Assembly (NCBI GenBank): GCA_050084515.1
Contig: CM114272.1
Span: forward strand, 34,782,001 to 34,846,000
Direction of reading: 5' to 3'
From: Blasia pusilla
Lineage: Eukaryota; Marchantiophyta; Marchantiopsida; Blasiales
Length of the DNA stretch: 64,000 nt
Part shown: piece after piece, positions 34,430-46,698 of the stretch
Position numbering within the stretch: the stretch's first letter is position 1
How the letters are laid out: each line of letters opens with the position of its first letter
Program-made: the position numbers and the translations under genes
Notes under the pieces: model-generated
Seen by the model: the letters and a program-made list of their open reading frames with translations, nothing else
What the model was told of the DNA's origin: nothing
Database searches by the model: none

Positions 34430-35901
34430 AAGGTTGGAGATGGTGGTACGGATGAACGCGTGATATTCATGATGATGCGTTGGTGTTGGAGTTCCTCGGA
34501 CCAAGAGGGTGCCGGCATAGTGATTGCCAAGGAGCGAGACCGTGTTCTTCAACGTGCTAAGAGGTATCGATTGGAGGGAAAACATATTCTCCGTGTGTGG
34601 GAGGATGGTAGAGTATGAGTAGTGCCGCATTTGGCTCAGAGAGAGCGCATTGTGCGACATGCCCATGAGGAGTTGGGACATTTTGGGGTAAAGCGTATGT
34701 ATAGCTTACTCCTTGGTCAGTATTGGTGACGTGACATGCATACTCAGGTGCAGCAGTTGGTGTCACGTTGTATGGTTTGTGACCGGATGAGGGCATCATT
34801 CAATGCCCCTACACCACAGTTACACCCCTTGCCTATTATGGGGTTGGGTTACCGTTGGAGTGTGGACTTTGCGGGACCATTACCGTTGACTGTACGACAT
34901 CATTGATATGTGTTGGTGATGGTGGAGCACTTCTCCAAGTGGATTGAGTTGGTGGCATTATCTGACAAGGCAAGTGAGGGAATGGCGTATGCGTTTCCTG
35001 ATAGAGTGTTTAGTCATTTTGGTGCACCAGCTGAAGTGCTGACCGACCAGGGTACAGAGTTTCAGGGTGAGTTTCAAGTCTTGTGTGACAAGGCGTTGAT
35101 TGATCATCGGACCACGTCTCAAGATCATCCAGAGGCGGATGGTTTGGCTGAGCCCGTGGTTCAGACGGTGAAGAGGGCATTGCGCAAGTATGGCCTCCAG
35201 AAGGGGCATCTTGGAGACTGGGATATTCAGTTGCCATGGTTAGCCATGGGGTATAGGTTCAGTCGCCAAGCATCCTTAGCTCCCTTCTGACCTTATTTTT
35301 TGTTATACGGCCGAGATCTAGACTTGCCAGCAGCAATTCGTCGGGAGTCTAGTGAGATGGTGAATCTTGATGACCCAGAGATGTGGATGAGAGTGTCTTC
35401 TCAGTTGGCAGAGCTCTTTCGGAGTGTTATACCAACAACCTTTGAGAATCTTGCCATCGCTCAACACAGGGATACGTTGGGGTATGCAACCATTCGGGGT
35501 GGAGGTTATCGACCATCGATTCGTAGGTTCCATGTGGGAGACTATGTCTATTTGCAGCAGATTGCACCGACAACGTTGGATGTGACGGCATGCCGCACTA
35601 TTTTAAGAGTCCGCGAGGTGTTAGCTTCTGGAGTTCTAATGTTGGAGGGTCGTGATGGAGTTGTTTGGAAGGACCATGTGCGTAATTGTGCGCCATGTCA
35701 TCTTCCAATTATGGATGGTACTGTTGATCCAAGCTTAGCCATGATACGTGCTAGCTTGAGGTGCATGTTGTGTGGGTCTGCTCGTAACGGAGCCCGTATG
35801 TTGGTGTGTGATTGATGTTCTAGGGGTTGGCACATGATGTGTTTGATTCCACGTATGGATGTTGTTCCTACTGGAAGGTGGGTTTGTCCTCAAGGTACTT
35901 A
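34430..35901 (+). pseudogene. E1 integrase with C-terminal PHD finger
   Basis: HHCC zinc domain (HAHEELGHFGV...CMVCDR) near 34655-34785. Catalytic core: DFAGPL (first Asp, 34868), LTDQGTEF (second Asp, 35040), then DHPEADGLAEPV (Glu, 35125-35155). After it a GPY/F-like segment (HVGDYVYLQQ, then ILRVREVL). At the end (35756-35899) a PHD-like finger reads CMLCGSARNG, LVCD-stop-C, GWHMMC, CPQ. Stops and frame changes include TGA at 34906, 35288 and 35813. The last PHD cysteine is missing here but present in E2. Confidence 0.75.
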
Positions 35902-36074
35902 GGAGAGGTAGATGACTTGATCTTTGCATGATATGGATTACATATGTGCGACTAACGATGGGGCAACCTAGCACCCGATCTTCTAATTCGTGCACCCACG
36001 AAGGTGTATAGCATGTAGTAGATTTATAGGGCTACCTGGGAGTTAGAGAGACCTAACCGCCGGTTAGGGGGGCG

Positions 36075-36657
36075 AGTTGTGGTACACTTGTCTTTGTGGA
36101 TGCTCTCGTCTATGTTATGTAGGTATGTGAGTATGGTATGTTAGCGATGTATGTTGTATGACGATGTGGATTCGCACGACAGCTGTCATGACCATACGGA
36201 TTATGTCGTAGAGTATAGTGTGCTAGTAGAGGCCATATCTTATGAAGGGCCATAGTGTCTAGGTAGAGATGCGGTTTCATACATAGGGTTGGGAGTTACT
36301 CAATTGAGGGTGACTTTTTCAGTAGGGCCTGCTCTTAGGTTGGAGGATATAGTGTGGAGTGCACTCAAAGAACTGTTAGTTCTTTGAGTTGAGCCTGTTG
36401 CGTTGGGAGTTAGCCTTGGTAGTGAGTAGAGCTCTTGGCTATGGTGGTTCCCGCAAGCTTTGACCTGGATTCTCCCATCATAGAGTGGGTTTGGCTTGAT
36501 TGTATGTGATTTTTTACGTGTTTTATGATAGTAGGTCTTTCACGGATTTCAGTTGTGGTACACTTGTGTTTGTGGATGCTCTCGTCTATGTTATGTAGGT
36601 ATGTGAGTATGGTATGTCAGCGATGTATGTTGTATGACGATGTGGATTCACACGACA
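36075..36657 (+). repeat. E1 3' terminal repeats B1-A2-B2
   Basis: B1 (36075-36181) ends CACGACA; after 'gc' A2 begins TGTCATG at 36184; B2 (36551-36657) ends the element at CACGACA. TGTC...GACA at the ends of A2-B2 is a normal LTR signature, so A2-B2 alone looks like a 474-bp LTR preceded by an extra copy of its last 107 bp. Confidence 0.85.
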
Positions 36658-36661
36658 AAAC

Positions 36662-39099
36662 ACACAAGATCCTAAAAATCTTCTCACTTCGGTGACATTT
36701 TTGCATTCTTGTATCCTCTCGATGACATCAACTTTTGCTGGATTTGGTTTTCGGCCAAACTCTCCACAAAGATGACCCGCTACCATAATTTGAGGGACCC
36801 CAAAGTTACTTTTTTCTCCAGAAAGAGTAAGATTGACCTCTTCTCGTCTTGTTAGGATAATATCCACATCACGAATATGATCAGACACAAACTTTCTACA
36901 CCCATCTTTCACAACCCTCTCAACCCTATCTTCTATTGCACATCCCTTTATAGGAATATCATCTACAAAAGGAATGGTTTTTTCTCACGAATGAACTCTC
37001 TCAAGATCTTATTCATTGCACTCTTCATGTGAGCGACAAAATTTGTTGCTCCTTGAGGTAATATGCACATTCTTACAAGCCCAAGTGGAGTGCGCATAGT
37101 GGTAATATCTATACTCTCCATAGCTAATGGAATTGATCATATCCCGAGTGCAAATCTTCTATCGAATAGATAGCACGGGTTGCAAAAGCTTCTGCGACTT
37201 CATCTATTCTAGGCCCCGCTCCCATATTTTGAATGGTCACCTTATTTTCCGATTGCATATCTTAAATGGACCGGAGAGCTCCTGATTTCTTTGGCACTGT
37301 GAACCATGGACTCGAGTAAGGCCCCATAGATGGCTCTAAGATACCCATCTGCATCTTCTGCTTCAATAACTCAATCAGCTTGGGAATCATAGCTTGTGGT
37401 ACTGATAAGGGTTTCAAATCCCTAGGCACATGTGGAACAGTGAAAATTACCATTAGTGCCACCACACTCGTGTCTACACAACCAATTTCTTGTGTAGTAA
37501 AAGAGAAGGCCTTACCATGTCTCCTTAACATCTCCCGAAAGCTTTTCCTTTCAATTTCTGTGAGAAACTCACCCCCTCCAATTTTCCGACGATCTAGCGT
37601 CTCTTTTGTGAACTTGTGTCCTATCTTCCTGACATCCTCCAGAAGTGGCTCCAATGATGCATGTTCAACTTGTTTTCCACAGCCCCCCGGTAGTTGAGTA
37701 GCCATTGGTTTCATATTATGGGCCACCGTCTTGTATTTTGTAAGCACTTGTGCCTCCATGCGATGTTCGTCAGCCTCAAACTTGTGCCCATCCGGTTTCT
37801 TCTCCGTAGATTCATATCCATTTTCTCCTTCCATGAACCTTAATATTTCTTCATGTAACTCACGCAAGTGAATTGTAATCACACTTATATCCAAAAAATC
37901 AGTGCTCAGCTGGTTGAACACCTCTTCAAGACTATCTCCAAAACCCTCTTCTTCATACATCCGACTAATGAACTCTTCATCTAATAGAACACCCTCCCAT
38001 TTTAACAAACCTTTTTTTTTTCTTCATAAAACGTCCTTTTTTTTCTTTCATTTCTTTCATCATTTGGAATCTACTAGACCACAAAGAAAAACATTGAGAA
38101 AACCCACACCTAAACATATATGATTCTCCCCCCTTGCTAGCGAAAGACTCTTTCTTTTCTCTGCACCCCCATATTCCCGCTCTACAGGATTGCCAATTAA
38201 AAATCCGAAAACTCTTTCTCTACCTTCATAGGACCATCTCTCAACTTCTCTCTATTCCTTTCATGAGCTACTCGTACAATAAGGAATTGAACTGATCTCG
38301 TTCCATCCTGACTTCTGATATGGGCATAATGAGACCCATCATCCATGACTTTGGTCTCCATTCTAGATGCTGTAATGTAAGGTTGCCCAAGAATCATAGG
38401 ATAAGCAGCTCCATTTTGAACAAAGAAATTTTGCTCAATCAACACATCTCCGATACGAGTTTTGACGGTTGGACAAGCACCGTAGAATTCACGTTTTTGG
38501 TTGTTAGCCGTACGTAGTACCCATCCCTGCCATGGATCAATAGGCCACATCCCTTTGTCGTATACACTTTGCGACATGATGTTGATCTCCAAACCATGAT
38601 CAACGAGAGCCAGAACTGACTCTTGGAGAGAGTCGAGTCAAACTCTAGCCTCCGTCGTTGCACGCGCCCAATATGACCAAGAATAGTGTCCACCATTGTG
38701 CCTTTCTTCACCTTGTTCTATCAAGGCTTCTCCTACTCTCGCCTCTTCTCCTTGTAAGTCAAGCTTTTGTCCAAAAACTTGGCTAAGCTCTTCGTCTTCT
38801 TCTTCTGTGATGTTAGTATCCAATGCCCTCATCATCACTATATCCGCAGTCATCTGCCTTTTCCTTTTGATCACATCCATGATCAACTCATGAAAGTCAC
38901 GTTTGGCTATGCCCAAGACTTCCCTTAGAGAAAACTCTATTTTCGCATCCAAAATCCTCTCCTCAAGAATCTCCTTTAAATTCGGGCTTGTGTCTATATC
39001 AGACTGCAACTTGTATGTAGGAGTCTTATACTTGGTCTTCTGAGAAGACCTCAATTCTTTCTCTTTCATTCCACCTTCTTTCATTTGAGAATCCATCAT
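36662..39099 (-). pseudogene. pol of the minus-strand gypsy: linker, protease, RT
   Basis: 39099-38638 is an acidic linker (FSLREVLGIAKRDFHE, IIKRKRQM-type motif). The protease active-site region near 38610-38590 reads LALVDHGLEIN, with His where retropepsins have Ser or Thr, and ILGQPYI follows. RT runs from about 37350 (VPKKSGALRS) through DLHSGYDQF to the catalytic FVDDIPIKG near 36970, then LTLSGEKSNFGV and EVRRFLGS at 36670. The frame stops at E1, inserted at 36661, and resumes at 31669 with RIPHFGHISDPLYEFL. Confidence 0.75.
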
Positions 39100-39135
39100 A
39101 GATTCAGATATAGAATGCCCTTCTTCTCTTGATAG

Positions 39136-40286
39136 TTACATCTCTTGTTGCCCTTTCCTTCTTGTGGTTCTTACTCTTCTTGCAGCTTCCTCAAGATCAA
39201 CGCTATCATTATTGCGTCTTCTCTTCTCTTCCACACTAGCATCTTGCCAACTCATGTGTTTCTCTTGTGCTAGGTATGCTTTAACATACCTAGCTTTCAC
39301 TGGATTATCCCATCCAGTAAGATTACGGATATTCTCTATCCCTCGTAGCATCACTTCTCGAGGAAATTGTAATGATTCACTTTTAGCTATTGATACAATA
39401 GGTGCTTCTATTTTTACTGCAAAAGTATCAGAATCTAATGCCATAGTGGCAACTTCTACTTGACCTCTCACTAAGCTTTTCATTTCTCTTCTACCAAGGT
39501 TTATATTCAAGGTCATACCAGTCTGGATTGAATAAATCTTCCCATCTTTGAAGTTTACAATTCCATTCCTAAGAGCTTCTGAAACTCCTCACATTTTTTA
39601 CGTTGATGCTCAACACTATCACACCATATACATCTTCTGACAAAGTTTCTATTTTGCAAAGCAACACTAACACTAGGATTCCCATCTAGTTTAAGCTCAA
39701 CCATTTCTACTCTCAACTCTCTCAAACCTTTCACCAACTCATCTATAGCAGAATCTTCAAGTTTTGTTGAAACGAGCTTATTTAATGGATTTCAAATTGA
39801 TACCTCCGACTTGAATAGTGCAGTTCTACCTCTACGTCGATTTTGCTTTGTGAGGATAGCAACAACTTCTTCCACTTTCTTCCAATTAGTGCTGACACCT
39901 CCTTCTTTGGTCTTGTCCACAAACATTATGAAAAGCTTGTCCTCCAAATTTTTGTCACCCGCCTCAAGGAATAACTCAATTTTCCTCAAGTCTAGAGTTG
40001 CTCTTTTGGAAGAAGAAAGCTGAAAAAGCCGCTTCTCAAACTCACGCAATAATTCATTTGGAGTCATTCCCTTCCCTAGGCGATGCTCTATCCATTCTAG
40101 AAAACTCCTCTTAGTCACCCGATCCACATCATCGTCGAAGAATTCTCCTTTCAACAACTGCTCATACTCCTCCCATGAGGTTGGATTTTCTGCTCTCAAC
40201 TTTTTTTCTTGACTACGAATCTCTGGAATTATAGCTAACTCAAAACTTGACACCATATCACGTTCAGGTACTCGGTTTACCTCCAT
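39136..40286 (-). pseudogene. gag of the minus-strand gypsy element
   Basis: 40286-39792 encodes a capsid-like helical region (NPTSWEEYEQLLKGEFFDDD, then LREFEKRLFQL). 39737-39555 carries a CCHC zinc knuckle CIWCDSVEHQRKKC. 39516-39136 is a basic linker. The three sections are separated by stops or frame changes, but each is well preserved. Gag packages the element RNA in the cytoplasm. Confidence 0.7.
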
Positions 40287-40557
40287 CTTACAAACGTACT
40301 ATCAAACATATTTGGTGATGTTCCTCCAATAAAATCTCCCCAACTTCCTTACAATCGCTTCAAGAGCCCTTGGTGATCTTTGCTCTCCTATGTGAACTCC
40401 GCCTTGCTGGCTCAACCATGTTGTCAAAGTTTGGAGAAGATCCTCAGCTCCCTCAGTTCCCATTGATGAAGTACTCCCAAAAGTAGTCATCTTGATAAGA
40501 CTCCAACTTGCAAACATAATCTATCGCCTCAAAGATCTCTCAGTGGAAGCACCATTT

Positions 40558-41780
40558 GTCATGTCGAGAGCCTTTCTTCGCGTAAGGGCAGACCTTCTAG
40601 CTGTAGCAGACGTGTTGATGCAAGTCAAACTCTATAAGAATTTATCCTTTTTCAATACATAATTATTACATAAATCCTCCATTCTCTCACGATAAGAATC
40701 ACTAATGGTTGTGTCGAGGCGATCACTTCTTCATAACATGGAACCGTGAAATTCCTAACTATGAAGTCCATGTAAACTACTTTACGTTTGTACACAAGGA
40801 AAATAACACAACTAGTATTAAACCCTACTCAAGCAGGTCTATTCACGTCCATCGATAGCTATATAAGGACATACAAAGCGCAATCTCATGTCCTTCCATA
40901 CGTGACTATAGGAAGAATCACGGGAGTTGGAGATTGCATGACTTGATTCATGAACATGTGCCCAAAGTGATAAACTAGATAGCGAGTAAACCAGTGCCTA
41001 TCTACAAAGAGAATCTTGACGTGGTACTAGTTAAGAAAAGGAAAATCTGGCATAACTTGTGCTCCATCCCTATCCATACTTGACAAACATCCACTACTCT
41101 CCTCTAGAGTGGGATTTGGCGGAGTTGCTCTCCCAAGACGGGTAGTCCACTCTCATTGGGAAAATAACAAGCCAAAACCATCATCTACTTCTAGTATGAC
41201 TAAACTCATCTAAGGTGACAAGTCTCTTATCTCCACTTATACCAGACTCTAGAAACATCTCGAAGAATAGACCAAGGTCAAGTGACTCTCCTAAGAGGAA
41301 TAATCCACTCTCATTAGAAGATCAAGCAATCCTAAAGCCATACACTCAAGAGTGACACGAGAGACTCAAGATGTGAAGTAGAAGGCGATGAGCCTTTGAA
41401 GGTCCCTCATCTTTATATACTCAAAAGGGATCCACAAGACTACGAAATAGAGCTAATCTTATCTTGTGCCATATGGTTTCCTCTCAAGGCTTAGCCAATC
41501 ACATTTTGACACAAATAGATTTCCTCTTATCTCTTCCAAAATATCTTCTTTTATCCACTTGATATTTTCCAAATTATCCCAACTATCCTAGCCACCAACC
41601 AAGACTACTTTTTTTTTTCCATTAAAGTACCAACTTCACTACTTTACTTTTATAAAGTCATCTTTTATGTATTACTTCTTTTCCTAAAGTTGACCCCGCA
41701 TAAATGAGGCACCATAAAAAGGTTTAAACATGGGAATTTCCTTTTCCTAAGCTAATTTACTTAATACTAATAAAACTCTA
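40558..41780 (-). repeat. Probable 5' LTR of the minus-strand gypsy element
   Basis: The sequence ends GACATGACA at 40557-40565 (read on the minus strand), directly before the primer-site-like stretch. No second copy exists in the window, so its outer edge (about 41.8 kb) is a guess from where the CACTA ORF2 coding sequence resumes. Confidence 0.45.
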
Positions 41781-41975
41781 TCTAACACTTAATTAGGAAG
41801 GAGTTTACACACTGGCTGATTTTATTAAACGACAACGCTTCCTTCTTCCTCTTGTGAACTTTTGGCATCTTAAACCTTACAAAAAAGATAAGTAAGAGCA
41901 AGGGGCGTGAAACTTGCAATACACCAACTAAAATGCAACAACGGTCCATCTTTCCATCAATATCCACAACAAGCC

Positions 41976-42254
41976 CTACACATGTTTGAACTTAATGGGC
42001 AAATAATGATTATAGTGTCTTACCAATCTGTCAATCCAGCAAACAAGAGACAAGAGTGCTTCTATCGCCTTTCTCTCCCTCACATTACGAGCTCGCTGTT
42101 CCTCATAAGGGTTTGGAGGAGACTCTAGACTCCGGGAATTTTTAACCTCTAGATTTGGTGTCGTATTAGCAGATGTACAAACATGTTCTCCACTAACGTG
42201 AGGAGAGGACTCACGTGGATACTTTCCCTGGCTTAATTCACCTTCAAATCCCAC
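41976..42254 (-). pseudogene. CACTA ORF2-type protein, N-terminal part
   Basis: The frame contains NPYEEQRARNVRERKAIEAL, a motif common at the start of plant En/Spm-associated proteins. It should continue into the 29880-28158 segment if the nested gypsy element (about 29985-41780) were removed. The exact junction was not resolved. Confidence 0.5.
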
Positions 42255-42669
42255 TAGGTGAACTTGGGAGTGGTTCCTGCAATCTTTTAAATCGCTGTAA
42301 TGTCAAATTATATTAACTAGTATTTCACTTCTCTTGTTTTTTTTCCCATCCTTCAACTCCCCTCTCACAAAGGCCTTCAGTGCAGATCATAGCCTCTAGA
42401 GATCGTCGATCTCCCAAATCCTTGCATTTCATGATACCACTCATACTGCCATCACCTCCTCTCCCACTTAGAAATCTAGCTTTGATATCTTAAAAATCTA
42501 AGCGACAATGCCTATCAGCACGAAACAAAACAAACCTGGAGGCACTTATACAATGAATATCAAAGAATAAAATATGCACATGGTAAATTCCGCATGGTCA
42601 AATAACACCGGAGATGCAAGAATTCATTACTCAATGGTCCATAGTCTCGTCCCTTGCAAACCAAATAGT

Positions 42670-44764
42670 TTACTCCCAACCCCCTTCATCCTCCTCTGAA
42701 TCTAGATCCTCAACGACAATTTCAAGCTCGTGTGAAACATGGATAATAGGGACATGTTGAACATCTGCTTGAGGTGCAATAAGCTCAAATTTTGTCAACT
42801 CCCTTGATCCAAGAGCATTGGTCACTCGTAACCCTCCAAGCTCTGATAGAGGCATCTAGAGACTAGGAATTTCATTCAATGGTATATCCCATGCTCTTTC
42901 ATTATTGCCAAAAAAAATGCGACGAGATCTAGCTTCTTTCTTTAAGACTACTCTCCATCCATCACCCTCATGGCAGTCCCCATTTGTGTTTCCTTAGGAT
43001 GGAAACACAAATGGCTAGTGGTTAAGAGGGTCACATGATTTCAAGTTAGCAAGAATGAATCCTTCCTTATCCATCTTCATCGAAGGATTTCTTCCTCCCC
43101 AATTTGAACTCACCCACCTCCCTCTCATCAATATAATAGGCTAATCCACAAGTCCATAATCCAAAGCAAGTATCTCTACCAATATCCCAACATATGAATA
43201 TGCACAACTCCAAACACTTTTGGAATCATCAACAAATATGGCCATGATTCCACTATCATAAGTAGAGAATGTACTAACACCCTACGGTCCCTCTACCCTA
43301 TAATGATTTCCATAAGCTTTCATATTTTTTTTATGAAAGCACCTTTGGATGTGGAGGGATTGACAAGGCATGCACTTGAGTGTCCACCACTCCTAATCCA
43401 TCTAACTGATCTTGGGTAACATCAGCCCGTATCCATTGAGCAAAAGGTATATCAATAGATGTTGCTTCATATTTCCTGTTTATCAATGTACAATAACATG
43501 CATTGTCTGCCACTCAATTTTGCTAACTTTCCTCCAATACATTCTTAAGATAAGAGTCTTCTTAATCATGTTCCCTTTGTATTATAAAAGACTTGAGAAT
43601 AATTTACCTCATCCATTCAACCATGGTCTCAATATTATGTAAGACGTAGTCATGTGCTAAGTTTAGCATCTCCGGTGATAACCGAATAGGCACTCCTGCT
43701 CCCTCAAGCTTTTCACTAGCCACTCCATCATCCTCTTTAGCATCCCGAATCGGGTCCTAACATCCTCAAACCATCTCATATATTCTGTTACAAAACCTAG
43801 TGCCTCATCCTTAATGTAACCTTCAGCCATACACCCCTCACGGCGAGCCATAGATCTCACATACTTCTTCATGTACCCCATGTACCGTTCCATAGGATAC
43901 ATCCATCAACAAGCTACTAGCCCACATATGTCTAACTTTTCAACAAAATGGGACAAAAGATGTGTCATAGCATCAAAGAACGCCAGGGGAAAATGCATCT
44001 CAAGAAGACACAAAGTGATAGCAGTCTCTTCACGAAGTTTGTTAAATTATGAAGGATCGTAAACCTTCACACAAACCATCCTAAAATTTTTACATAACCT
44101 AAAGATAGTCATCATGATTGGATCTTTCATAAGGCCACTAAGGCAATATGGAAGGATTTGTTGTATCATCACATGATAGTCATGTGATTTCATATTGCCC
44201 AACTTTTGATGAAGTTCATGCTTCCTTAGTTCACCAGAATACCCACTAGGGACTTTCAACTTTTCTACTTGTAATAGTAAGATGGTCAATTCCACCTGAG
44301 ATAGACAATAATCAGAAGTAGGCTTCACAAGGCCTTGGGCTCTAGAAGGATGCGGTTGTAACCACAAGTGAGGTCGAATTCCACGAGCCTCCATGTCTTT
44401 CCTCACTTTGACAGTATCCTTCAATCCAAAAAATGTCTTCACCAAGTTCTGAGCAATGTTCTTCTCCATATGCATAACATCTAAAGTGTTTCGAATAATA
44501 AGGTGTTGGAAACTGATTAAGGTCAAATAAGATTCTTTTGAATAAAAGTATTCAACTTACTAGTCAAGTAGAATGCTAGCAAGAAAACATGATAACTGAA
44601 AACATACCACAAATGTAAATTGCACTAGAAATTACCTGGGATACTTCCCAGTAAGGCAAATCAAACAGTATGCAACGCCTTTTCACTCCCGTCCTCTTAT
44701 AAGGATCGTCCGGACCACCCTCTCTTCCTCCACCTTCATCATAGAATGCCTTTTGTCAAGGTTG
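42670..44764 (-). pseudogene. CACTA tnp2 transposase, C-terminal two thirds
   Basis: Exon 44764-about 44640 ends KRRCILFDLPYWEVSQ with donor CAG/gtaatt. After an intron, 44526-43663 reads IRNTLDVMHMEKNIAQNL, PSGYSGELRKH, KLGNMKSHDYHVMIQQ, then DUF4218-type FPLAFFDAM and MYPMERYMGYMKKYVRS. Further pieces at 43513-43331 and 42855-42670 look like the DUF4216/C-terminal region. A stop lies after VKVYDPS at 44047. The N-terminal third is absent. tnp2 cuts and reinserts CACTA elements in the nucleus. Confidence 0.75.
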
Positions 44765-45315
44765 CATATGGACCTTTTGTGTCTACGAACTTGTTACTTG
44801 TGTCTGTGCTATGAAATAAATTTTTAGTGTAGTAATATTTCTTGCATCCCATGCCCCTAACCTCCTTATCCACCCTCCACCTCTAGCTTTCCCTCTGTCC
44901 CTTTCTCCCAAGGGAAAGCTTGATGAGGCTTTCCTCCCTAGAGTTAAGCCTTCCAAGCACAAGCTAGGATAGGGTGAAATTGATAGTGCATTTGATCTAG
45001 ATTTCCTCATATTGAGAGAGGGTTTGATTGGATTGTTATTAAATGTATGAATGACAATATAGTGTGTTTCTTAAATTCTTTTTCACTATTTTGGAACGCT
45101 TGATTATGAGTTGTGACAATGAGTGAGAAATTTTGTGCTTATGACCCTAATAGACGAACCAACTTTGGAAGATTTGCTCCAATAATTCTAGGATATTGAG
45201 CTCAACGCTATTTCAAAATTGGTGGTGGTCTCTACTTGTACAAGAGAGCCGATATGTAGGCCAAAATAGATGGTAGTAGGATCTTTGTAAGGGTTATTAT
45301 CAAGGTTGCACGGAA

Positions 45316-45505
45316 ATGATCAAGTTCGTCCATCGGACGGACATGCCGCTCGGGGTATTTGCGGCCCACATCTGAGCCCACCCACCAAGCCCATAGCACA
45401 CATTTGAGCTCGCCGAGCATTGGACGGGCTTGCTGCCCGCCATGCGCGGGTTTGAGCCCATCCAATGGGGGCCCAACCTCCTATATGCAGGCTTGGCTGC
45501 GGGGT
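45316..45505. repeat. Short dispersed repeat, copy 1
   Basis: It starts 'gttgcacgga', contains several GGAC/GTCC and GCCCA/GGGC motifs, and interrupts the copia integrase fragment. Related starts occur at about 46006 and 61656 ('gttgcacacgga'). Confidence 0.4.
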
Positions 45506-45930
45506 TTTATCAATGTAGTCAATGAAAATACATCTCTCATATTTGGAATCTAATTTTTGATATCTTTCAAAAAGAACATGAGCACAATTGATACAACCAA
45601 AGACTTCCAAGAATGAAAAGTCTTTATTTCTTATGAAGACTTTGAATGGGGTCTTATGATACACTTTTATTTTTGGAGTTTAGTTGATTAAGAAGACTAC
45701 GTACCCTACAACCTCTACTCAATAGACTTTAGAGATGTTATTGTCATTCAATATAGCATATACCTTCTCAATAATATGTCGATTCTTCTACTCAGCCACT
45801 ACATTTTGTTGTGGAGTGTAATGACAAGTGAATTTTTTGTTGGATGGCATTTTGATATATGTAGTCATCAAACTCTATTGAGAGATACTCTAGATCTCCT
45901 CCTCCATCACAACACAATTTAAGAATGTGC
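45505..45930 (-). pseudogene. Ty1/copia integrase fragment
   Basis: Reading leftward: a degraded LEYLSIEFDDYI region, then YTPQQNVVAE-stop-KNRHIIEK (the TAG replaces the Gln or Arg usual here), then TPFKVFIRNKDFSFLEVFGC and KYERCIFIDYIDKT, the copia integrase C-terminal pattern. It is cut at 45505 by a short dispersed repeat. No LTR is associated. Confidence 0.65.
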
Positions 45931-46005
45931 TACCTACTAGAATTTTGAATGTTTGAAATGATGAGAGTACTTTTGACTTGGCTTTGAGAAAATAAACCTA
46001 TATAT

Positions 46006-46180
46006 AAGAGTTGCACACGGACAAAGTCTTTATTTGTGGACATGTCCATGTCCCCAAACATATGTTTGTATGTAGGACGGATATGTCCGTGCAGACCCGC
46101 GATTCGTAACCAAGGCTGTGACTCAACCCCACATGGCCAAGCCCATATGAGAATTCTTGTGGGCTCACATTAGGATGGTT
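46006..46180. repeat. Short dispersed repeat, copy 2
   Basis: It starts 'gttgcacacggacaaag', contains gtccatgtcc and ggacggatatgtccgtg, and ends near 'gggctcacattagg'. It resembles the copies at 45316 and 61656 in start motif and layout. Confidence 0.4.
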
Positions 46181-46185
46181 ATGCA

Positions 46186-46670
46186 TTGGAGAGGTTTTCA
46201 GAGAGGTGTTTGGAGGGAGGCACAAGATATGAGACGTAAACAAGGTTGAGCGTTTCATGTGTTTGTGATTGCGACTAAGGAAATCTGAATCAAATGTGAA
46301 CCAAGACTTGAGAGGAGTCTAGTTTAGAGAGAGAGTGATCACCAAAGAATCAAATTTGGAACATGACTAGCGTTTGGGGTTTTATTGTAATTTGGACTAT
46401 AACTTTCATACATGAGTTAAGGTGGCCTTGGAAAGCTTATGCAAAGTCGATTCCAATGCATCAAATATCTAGAAAAATACATAAGCAAAGGTTGAGAAAC
46501 TTGCCTAAAATGAATGAAGAGAGAGTTGGGTTGAGTGTCAAAAGGAGTAGCCCGTGAGTCCTTCTTCTAAAATTAGGTGGAGGATGGAGAACCTCAGAAC
46601 TACTCGTAAGGGGGAGGGTCTCCAAGGGTTCTTGGGACCTAAACTCCACTTTGGGGAGCCGTGGGGATTT
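46186..46670 (+). repeat. Fragment of the solo-LTR family
   Basis: It matches 30250-30740 in direct orientation at roughly 65-70 percent. Shared anchors include 'gcgtttcatg', 'gactagcgtttgg' and 'gttgggttgag'. The ends are missing. Confidence 0.6.
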
Positions 46671-46698
46671 ACATCGGTACAGACTCGACAAGCAACGG

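Larger units (their letters stand above)
31674..36657 (+). mobile_element. E1: Ty3/gypsy element with split terminal repeats
   Basis: Target duplication AAAC (31670-31673 and 36658-36661). Order: A1 31674-31934, leader, gag fused to RT, RNase H, integrase, PHD finger, purine tract (about 36062-36073), B1 36075-36181, 2-bp spacer, A2 36184-36444, 110-bp unique segment, B2 36551-36657. A1 equals A2 over 261 bp with few differences; B1 equals B2 with about 3 mismatches in 104. Excision restores the frame of the host gypsy RT/RNase H, so both ends are certain. Protease, the methyltransferase domain and the N-terminal RT are deleted relative to E2. Confidence 0.9.
29985..41780 (-). mobile_element. 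Ty3/gypsy retrotransposon (minus), nested in CACTA and itself interrupted
   Basis: Reading leftward: 5' LTR ending at about 40557, primer-site-like AATGGTGCTTCCACTG just inside, gag (40286), zinc knuckle, long linker, protease, RT and RNase H ending near 30000. E1 (31674-36657) splits the RT/RNase H region and a solo LTR (30181-31214) splits the RNase H; removing both restores one frame. No integrase or 3' LTR is seen before the CACTA ORF2 resumes near 29880, so the 3' part is deleted. Both outer boundaries are approximate. Confidence 0.75.
26154..44829 (-). mobile_element. CACTA (En/Spm) transposon, interrupted by nested retroelements
   Basis: The left terminus begins CACTAGAAGAAAAACTG at 26154, the canonical CACTA start. 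The candidate right terminus is TAGTG at 44825-44829, preceded by TTATTTCATAGCAC in reverse complement. Flanking triplets (ctt and tag) do not match, so the right end is uncertain. Coding parts on the minus strand are a tnp2 transposase remnant (44764-42670) and an ORF2-type protein whose halves lie at 42254-41976 and 29880-28158. The space between those halves is occupied by a Ty3/gypsy element with its own insertions. The tnp2 N-terminal part is missing. Confidence 0.65.

Noticed and set aside
44825-44829. Firm right terminus of the CACTA element
   Set aside because: TAGTG fits, but the 3-bp flanks do not match and tnp2 is truncated just inside. Kept only as a candidate end.
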